Below are positions 59,327 through 64,000 of a stretch of 64,000 nucleotides of DNA, one piece after another. Source of the DNA: Streptococcus hyointestinalis (GTDB lineage Bacteria; Bacillota; Bacilli; Lactobacillales; Streptococcaceae); assembly GCF_011039275.1 (NCBI RefSeq), contig NZ_JAAKGB010000001.1, forward strand, positions 1,178,001 through 1,242,000. Direction: 5' to 3'. Both the position numbers and the translations under genes were made by a program. The stretch's first letter is position 1. Each line of letters begins with the position of its first letter. The notes beneath the pieces are model-generated. The model had not been told where the DNA came from. It did no database searches and was given only the letters and a program-made list of their open reading frames with translations.

Positions 59327-60523
59327 ATGAAAACAGATAAACAACGAGAGCTCTATGCCAAGGTTTTAGATACCATCTATACACAACGCCCTATTTCACG
59401 TGTTGATATCTCTACGTTCAACGGCATAACTCCTGCTACAGTTGGCAACATCACAAAGGAACTCTTGGCAGAACAATTGATTTGTGAAGTAGGTGAGCTA
59501 GACGATCACACTGTTGGGCGTAAAAAAATCCTCCTTGATATAAAGAAAAATGCCTGTTATTTTCTCGGTGTGGAGCTGACAGAAAAACATTTTTATGCTG
59601 TTATTACTGATAATTTAGGAACAATTTTAGATACTAAAGACCTTGAAATTACAGATACTGATAAAGCTTACACTAGTTCTTTCGTCATTCAATTCATCAC
59701 AGAATTTCTAGAAAAGCATGCCGAATTATCAATAAAGGCAATCGGCATGGCTCTTCCTGGGCACTATGACAGACAAAAAGGGGATGCTAAACATATCAAT
59801 ACTAACAACCCTGTTTGGCGTCATGTTGATTTACAGGAACTTTCTCATTCTTTTGATATTCCTGTTTATTATAGTAATAATGGACACTGCCTCATCATCG
59901 CTAAACGTTTATTTGACAAAAATACAAGTCAACGTAACTTTATTATTTTTCATGTTGGAAGGGGCATGCACTGTTCTTATATGTATGAAGGAAGAATCTT
60001 CAGTCGTTATAATCCCGCTATCGGTGAAATTGGACACACAGTTGTCAATCCAAATGGAGAACTCTGCGAATGTGGTAAGCGAGGGTGTTTGCAAACTTAT
60101 GCTAGCAACACTTGGATTTTAAAAAAAGCAAGGTTGCTCTACAGAGCAACGGATAAAAGTTATCTAAAAAGTCTAGTCCAAAATGAAGAAGATTTGACTT
60201 TAGACCATCTTTTAGCCGCCTATGAACTAGGAGACTTAGGAGCCATGACCTTGATAGACACAGCTATCAATTACTTGGTAGTATCTATATCTAACCTAAC
60301 ACTATTACTAGATGTTGAACAGATTTACCTTCACGGGAAATTCATTAGTTACCCAAAATTAGCTGATAAAATCTTAAATACACTCAATCAAACAACCAAA
60401 GTTCTTGAAAATCAACATTTCCCTGATATCTCTGTTATGCCATTTTCTGTTTTTAACGGAGCTGTTGGAGCTGTTGGCCTTTGTATTGATGAGTATTATC
60501 TCAGTTACAAAGGAAAAATCTAA
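59327..60523 (+). CDS. ROK family transcriptional regulator
   Basis: A 398-residue NagC/XylR-type repressor. The N-terminal winged helix (RPISRVDISTFNGITPATVG near 23-42) is followed by the ROK sugar-binding domain with ALPGHYDRQKG, GRGMHCSYMYEGRI, GEIGHTVVNPNGELCECGKR (partial) and the zinc cysteines CECGKRGC. ATG 59327 follows AGAGGAAAAC. It is divergent from the PTS operon and is its likely specific regulator. Confidence 0.9.
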   Translation: MKTDKQRELYAKVLDTIYTQRPISRVDISTFNGITPATVGNITKELLAEQLICEVGELDDHTVGRKKILLDIKKNACYFLGVELTEKHFYAVITDNLGTILDTKDLEITDTDKAYTSSFVIQFITEFLEKHAELSIKAIGMALPGHYDRQKGDAKHINTNNPVWRHVDLQELSHSFDIPVYYSNNGHCLIIAKRLFDKNTSQRNFIIFHVGRGMHCSYMYEGRIFSRYNPAIGEIGHTVVNPNGELCECGKRGCLQTYASNTWILKKARLLYRATDKSYLKSLVQNEEDLTLDHLLAAYELGDLGAMTLIDTAINYLVVSISNLTLLLDVEQIYLHGKFISYPKLADKILNTLNQTTKVLENQHFPDISVMPFSVFNGAVGAVGLCIDEYYLSYKGKI

Positions 60524-60584
60524 AAAAACCTTTTTACTTGCTTTCTTTTATCTCCTTTGATATACTAAATGAGCTAATGTTTCT

Positions 60585-60931
60585 GGGGTCGTTTTGGATT
60601 CGACAGGCATTATGAGGCATATTCGGCAACTCATCGGCAGATGTAAAATTGCCAGTTAAATATAACTGCAAAAAATAACACTTCTTACGCAGTAGCTGCC
60701 TAAACACCAGCCTGCGTGACTTTCTACAGATTGTTTGCGTTTGTTTGAAGGTCTTATTGATGAGCAAACTACGTTTAGCCATTGCCTAGCTGGCTAAAAA
60801 GAGATTGATAGGCTCGCCAAAAAGAGGCTTGAGCTATGTGTCGCTCTTTGGTTAAATCAATACATAGCCTATGGTTGTAGATGAATATGTTGGCAGGTGT
60901 TTGGACGTGGGTTCGATCCCCACCGGCTCCA
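60585..60931 (+). ncRNA. ssrA: Transfer-messenger RNA (tmRNA)
   Basis: 347 bases from GGGGTCGTTTTGGATTCGAC to GGTTCGATCCCCACCGGCTC-CA. The resume codon GCA is at 60668 and the tag AKNNTSYAVAA ends at TAA 60701-60703. It rescues stalled ribosomes and marks the peptide for degradation. The usual streptococcal tag as I recall it ends ...YALAA; here one Leu is Val. Confidence 0.97.
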
Positions 60932-61098
60932 TTAAAGCAATTAGCCTGTTTTTCATTTTTTAAATTCATAGGAAAGAGCCTCTTTAGGATGGGGCTTTTT
61001 GTTTTATATTAGAAAATAAAAAGAAATCACTTCTGCGCTTTTTGCTGACTTGTGGTATAATAGTAGTATAAAAGGAATCGTATAAAGAGGGAAATAGT

Positions 61099-61716
61099 AT
61101 GAAAAAATTAGGTCAATTCACACTATTATGTGTGTTGGGGCTAGGACTTGTCGCCTGCGCCCCTCAAAAACAAGACAAATCACAAACGAGCTCATCTAGC
61201 CTAACGGCTGTCTCTGATGTTCCTGCTAAACATCAAGACATACGGCTTGCTTTTAACAATATCACACTGGGAACCAAGGATTCTGAATTTGCTGGTGGGA
61301 CAAACTTGGAGCAATTAAAAGCCATGTTTGGCGAGCCTGCTCAAACTTTTCAGACACCTGCTGGTGATGTGACGCTAGATGGCTATACTTGGCAGTTTGA
61401 TGAAGTCACTATCACGGTCAATCTCCTGCGAGACAGCGCCATCACACGCTCGATCTCAAACTTTAGCTTCATCCGCTACAATACCATCACCAAAGACAAA
61501 ATCGCTAAAATCACAGATAATATGACCTTCCAGCAAGCCGTTGACCTGCTCGGACAGCCTGACATCTACTCTGAGTCAGCTTCGTCTGAATACACAAAAC
61601 TGCAAGCTGTCTGGGTCAGTGGTATCGAGGGAGCTGATAGCAAAAACAACCCTCAAATCACGCTCAACTTCGTCAACAATCAACTCACCAACAAAGCTAT
61701 CGTTGGTGTCAACTAG
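61099..61716 (+). CDS. DUF3862-type lipoprotein
   Basis: A 205-residue exported lipoprotein (lipobox LGLVAC, C20). After a Ser/Gln-rich linker come two related beta-alpha domains (GTNLEQLKAMFGEPAQTFQT and MTFQQAVDLLGQPDIYSESA), the BLIP-like / SmpA-like repeats seen in DUF3862. Function unknown; surface exposed. Its promoter has an extended -10 (TGGTATAAT at 61053-61061). Confidence 0.82.
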   Translation: MKKLGQFTLLCVLGLGLVACAPQKQDKSQTSSSSLTAVSDVPAKHQDIRLAFNNITLGTKDSEFAGGTNLEQLKAMFGEPAQTFQTPAGDVTLDGYTWQFDEVTITVNLLRDSAITRSISNFSFIRYNTITKDKIAKITDNMTFQQAVDLLGQPDIYSESASSEYTKLQAVWVSGIEGADSKNNPQITLNFVNNQLTNKAIVGVN

Positions 61717-61718
61717 AA

Positions 61719-61766
61719 AAGAGAGCGGGACAAAAATCGTCAAATGCGATTTTGTTCCACTCTCTT
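61719..61766. terminator. Long bidirectional terminator
   Basis: AAGAGAG-C-GGGACAAAAATCG pairs with CGATTTTGTTCC-A-CTCTCTT across a 7-base loop. It serves the lipoprotein gene and the convergent lipase-like gene, and resembles the GGGACA...TGTTCC stems common in streptococci. Confidence 0.9.
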
Positions 61767-62901
61767 ATTGTTTATTTCGATGTTCTTGTGGTGCTGGGTG
61801 TTTTTTGAAATTTTCCGCCACAAAGTTGGTCGTAAACTGTGCTAACAGCAGCGTTGCTGAGTGGGTCAATAGATGACGTTTTGCCTTGTCTAGAGAGCCA
61901 AACTGCGCAAGAGCAGCTAGGATTTTCCATTTTTCGTCAAAGGTAAAATCGCTAAAACGGCTCAGCCCATTGTCCAAAAAACTATCAAACACCAAGTCAA
62001 ATATCTGCTTGAGCTCGTGAATGCCAAGCTCATCTGTCCACTCCTTGAAGGTCTTTTCAAGACTGCGACTGACCTCACCTTGATGAGTCACCTCTTGAAA
62101 TGTCCCAAGGTGTTTTAAGTCTACCTGCCAAGAAAAAATATTGTGCTGACCGATACTAAAGGCGTCGCTAACCACTCGCTCTTTGGACTCAAGGTGCCAA
62201 AGCATGATACCGACAATCGAGTCCTGCGGTAGATAACCTTGCACTTTGTCTTTGATATTGAGATAACCTTCTCTTGTGAGCATATACTCTTGGACACCTG
62301 GGGAATCTAGCCAGATGATACGACTGACCTTGTCTTGCAAGTCCTTTGGTAGCTGAGTGCTAGCGTAGAGGGCAAGATTGCCCCCTTTTGAATGCCCAGA
62401 TATGACAATTTCCCCCTCTAAATGTGGTAAGAGATGTTTGAGATAGCGAATGGCAGAGCGGTGCGATGGAATCTCACGCATATAAGTCAGCTTAAAGTCC
62501 TCTTTCCAGCCTATCAGCGTGTCATCTGTCCCACGAAAAACGATTTGGTGATAGTTGCCGTCTGGCAAGGTAAACAAAGCTGCCGCAAACTGGCGCTCAA
62601 ACTCAACGGTGATACTGCTGACATAGTGGCTAATGGTTAGGTTTTCAAAACGCTTTGAAATCGCCATGAGATAGCTCAAACGCAGACGATTTTCAGTGAT
62701 GAGAGCCCCTACCTGCAGGTGCTCGACATTTTCCTCTAAAAAGTCAAATAAGGTCTGGCTATCAGACGTCGTCCAGCCAGCAAGCTCTCCAAAAGGGATG
62801 TAGGCAAGTTCATTGATACAAATACGATCTAAGTCATTTAGTGGTAAATCGCCAAATGATAGGTCTTTTGCTGCTTTAAGATAGTTTAATAAATTTGGCA
62901 T
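61765..62901 (-). CDS. DUF2974 (Mbeg1-like) lipase-fold protein
   Basis: A 378-residue protein with an alpha/beta-hydrolase core: QIVFRGTDDTLIGWKEDF, nucleophile motif GHSKGGNLALYAS, and IIWLDSPGVQE. The DUF2974 family is cytoplasmic and uncharacterised. ATG 62901 (MPNLLNYLKA) follows AGAAGAG by 8 bases, so the six-residue longer form is less likely. Confidence 0.88.
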   Translation of the reverse strand: MPNLLNYLKAAKDLSFGDLPLNDLDRICINELAYIPFGELAGWTTSDSQTLFDFLEENVEHLQVGALITENRLRLSYLMAISKRFENLTISHYVSSITVEFERQFAAALFTLPDGNYHQIVFRGTDDTLIGWKEDFKLTYMREIPSHRSAIRYLKHLLPHLEGEIVISGHSKGGNLALYASTQLPKDLQDKVSRIIWLDSPGVQEYMLTREGYLNIKDKVQGYLPQDSIVGIMLWHLESKERVVSDAFSIGQHNIFSWQVDLKHLGTFQEVTHQGEVSRSLEKTFKEWTDELGIHELKQIFDLVFDSFLDNGLSRFSDFTFDEKWKILAALAQFGSLDKAKRHLLTHSATLLLAQFTTNFVAENFKKHPAPQEHRNKQ

Positions 62902-62995
62902 AGTATTTACTCTTCTCATATTTTATTCATTTTAATTGCCTTTATTGTAGCGACTTTTGTGATAGCTGTCAAGTTTAGACAAGTGCTTGTTCGAC

Positions 62996-63026
62996 AAAAA
63001 CCCGCAAATGTACATTTGCGGGTTTT
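62996..63026 (-). terminator. Terminator of the GNAT / HD operon
   Basis: AAAACCCGCAAATG-TA-CATTTGCGGGTTTT, a perfect 14-bp stem with T5 on the minus strand. Confidence 0.92.
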
Positions 63027-63029
63027 CGC

Positions 63030-63497
63030 TTAGTCGATGATGTACTCGAGTTTGTATTCTTGCGGTTTTAGCCCTAGGCGTTCGTAAAAGCGTTTAGCAC
63101 CGTCGTTTCCTTCCCAGACATCTAGCGTAATGTTGTAGCAGCCTTGCTCTTTGGCAAAGGCTAGCGCAAACTGGTAAAACTGCTCGCCCAGCTTTTGCCC
63201 TCGTGCCTTTTCATCCACACACAAATCGTCAATAAACAAGGTCTTATGCGGTTTCTTTGGTACTTTTGCCTCCTCAATCACTGTAAAGAGATGCCCTAAA
63301 ATCTCACCGTTTTCCCCCTCGTAGACAAAGACAGGGCGCATGTCATCCTCCATGAGCGCTGTCAATTCTTCAGTGGTAAACTTGCTGCCCTTTACCTCAA
63401 AAATATCTGGACGGAGCTTGTGATGGTGTTCTAAAATCTGCGCCAGCAAGGCTTCAACTGCTGGAATATCTTCTTTTGTCGCACGACGAATCGGCAT
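63030..63497 (-). CDS. GNAT family N-acetyltransferase
   Basis: A 155-residue acetyltransferase. The acetyl-CoA loop is DLCVDEKARGQKLGEQFYQF, and the C-terminal NDGAKRFYERLGLKPQEYKL is typical. Substrate unknown. It follows the HD-domain gene by 24 bases. Confidence 0.9.
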   Translation of the reverse strand: MPIRRATKEDIPAVEALLAQILEHHHKLRPDIFEVKGSKFTTEELTALMEDDMRPVFVYEGENGEILGHLFTVIEEAKVPKKPHKTLFIDDLCVDEKARGQKLGEQFYQFALAFAKEQGCYNITLDVWEGNDGAKRFYERLGLKPQEYKLEYIID

Positions 63498-63521
63498 AAT
63501 ATCAGTTCCCTTCTTGATTTT

Positions 63522-64000
63522 TTAGGACTTGGCGTCCCATTCTGCTAAAAATTCCCCGAGGTAATCTTTTAAAAACTGATGACGATGAAGCGCTAAAGTC
63601 TTAGCGTAGTCGGTGTTCATCAGGTCTTTTAGCTTGAGCAATTTCTCGTAAAAATGCATGATAGCGGTATCTTGACCACTGCGGTAGTCACGAAGGGTAA
63701 GTAGCTCTCTGGCTGTCCTGTTAGGGTCGTGAATCGGGCGACCCTTAGCACCCGAGTAAGCAAACACCCGAGCAATCCCAATAGCACCGATAGCATCCAG
63801 CCTATCAGCGTCTTGAACGACCTGCCCCTCTAGTGTCGTCATAGGTGGGTTAGTGCCACCCTTAAAGGACATGGTTTTGATGATAGTCATCACATGCTGG
63901 CAGTCTTTTTCGGCTAAGCCCTGCTCAAGAAGCCAGAGATAAAGCTCTTCTTCTCTCTTTTTAGGGTCAGGCACCAACTTTTCATCTGCCACATCGTGAA
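63522..64000 (-). CDS. HD-domain phosphohydrolase, N-terminus cut by the window edge
   Basis: 159 codons are visible. The frame stays open to the window edge, where it reads H-D-V-A-D-E-K, the metal-binding HD pair of the YedJ/YpgQ family. Later [20 protein letters not shown] is the conserved second half. Full-length members have about 215 residues, so some 55 are missing beyond position 64,000. The GTG at 63992 is not the start. Members hydrolyse nucleotides; substrate uncertain. Confidence 0.9.
   Translation of the reverse strand, partial: HDVADEKLVPDPKKREEELYLWLLEQGLAEKDCQHVMTIIKTMSFKGGTNPPMTTLEGQVVQDADRLDAIGAIGIARVFAYSGAKGRPIHDPNRTARELLTLRDYRSGQDTAIMHFYEKLLKLKDLMNTDYAKTLALHRHQFLKDYLGEFLAEWDAKS

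Noticed and set aside
61042-61061. TTGCTG...TATAAT as a standard promoter
   Set aside because: The spacer is only 8 bp; the extended -10 alone explains the start.

Overview
Organism. The window reads as the chromosome of a low-GC lactic streptococcus. Supporting evidence is the gene order coiA-pepF / O-methyltransferase / prsA / alaS and aroA-aroK-pheA-LCP-rlmD, a ThiT gene behind a TPP riboswitch, a gapN-type GAPDH, a ComX (cin) box in front of coiA, and a tmRNA whose tag reads AKNNTSYAVAA. A member of the S. bovis/S. equinus complex is my best guess from overall resemblance, but the species is not proved by anything visible here.

Layout. Positions 1 to about 26,100 are the right-hand part of a prophage whose left part (packaging and structural genes) lies outside the window. 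From left to right it holds: a late/packaging-proximal segment (zinc-ribbon HTH protein, a RelB/ParE-type toxin-antitoxin pair, an HNH nuclease, a phage S-adenosylmethionine synthetase and a DUF1492 regulator); a replication module in two divergent arms (SNF2-type helicase, VRR-NUC nuclease and primase-helicase on the minus strand; DUF2800 nuclease, DUF2815 ssDNA-binding protein and family A DNA polymerase on the plus strand); an AT-rich cargo block (an orphan HTH protein, a 619-residue HEXXH metalloprotease, a tiny ORF and a single-chain restriction-modification enzyme); a HdiR/UmuC-type SOS mutagenesis cassette in which umuC carries a one-base frameshift; a serine recombinase with two partner ORFs (one broken); and a cadD-cadC cadmium resistance operon plus a broken CpXC gene. 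The element ends at the 3' end of rlmD (rum), the known target of the Phi-m46.1 / lambda-Sa04 family of streptococcal prophages. I therefore assign it to that family by context and recall, not by alignment.

Positions 26,100 to 64,000 are ordinary chromosome, mostly on the minus strand. They contain rlmD; a cell-wall LCP protein and the shikimate/phenylalanine genes; gapN; ptsH-ptsI; a divergent class Ib ribonucleotide reductase operon with NrdR boxes; thiT; an XRE/DUF3169 pair; alaS with a T-box; prsA; an O-methyltransferase; a block of redox/stress genes with an Rrf2 regulator; pepF and coiA; a glucose-uptake-type permease; a lactose/cellobiose-type PTS operon facing a ROK regulator across a perfect cre site; ssrA; and small genes up to a cut-off HD-domain hydrolase.

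Most interesting signals. These are (i) six 11-bp TTCGAA-type iterons placed exactly upstream of a -35-less late promoter, next to the DUF1492 regulator gene; (ii) a 32-bp bipartite motif (GTGGAAAA-N14-TACTTAGTAA) present three times between the divergent replication arms; (iii) the metalloprotease / restriction-modification cargo; and (iv) four single-base lesions that are all in the prophage half. No CRISPR array, tRNA, rRNA or IS element was seen.
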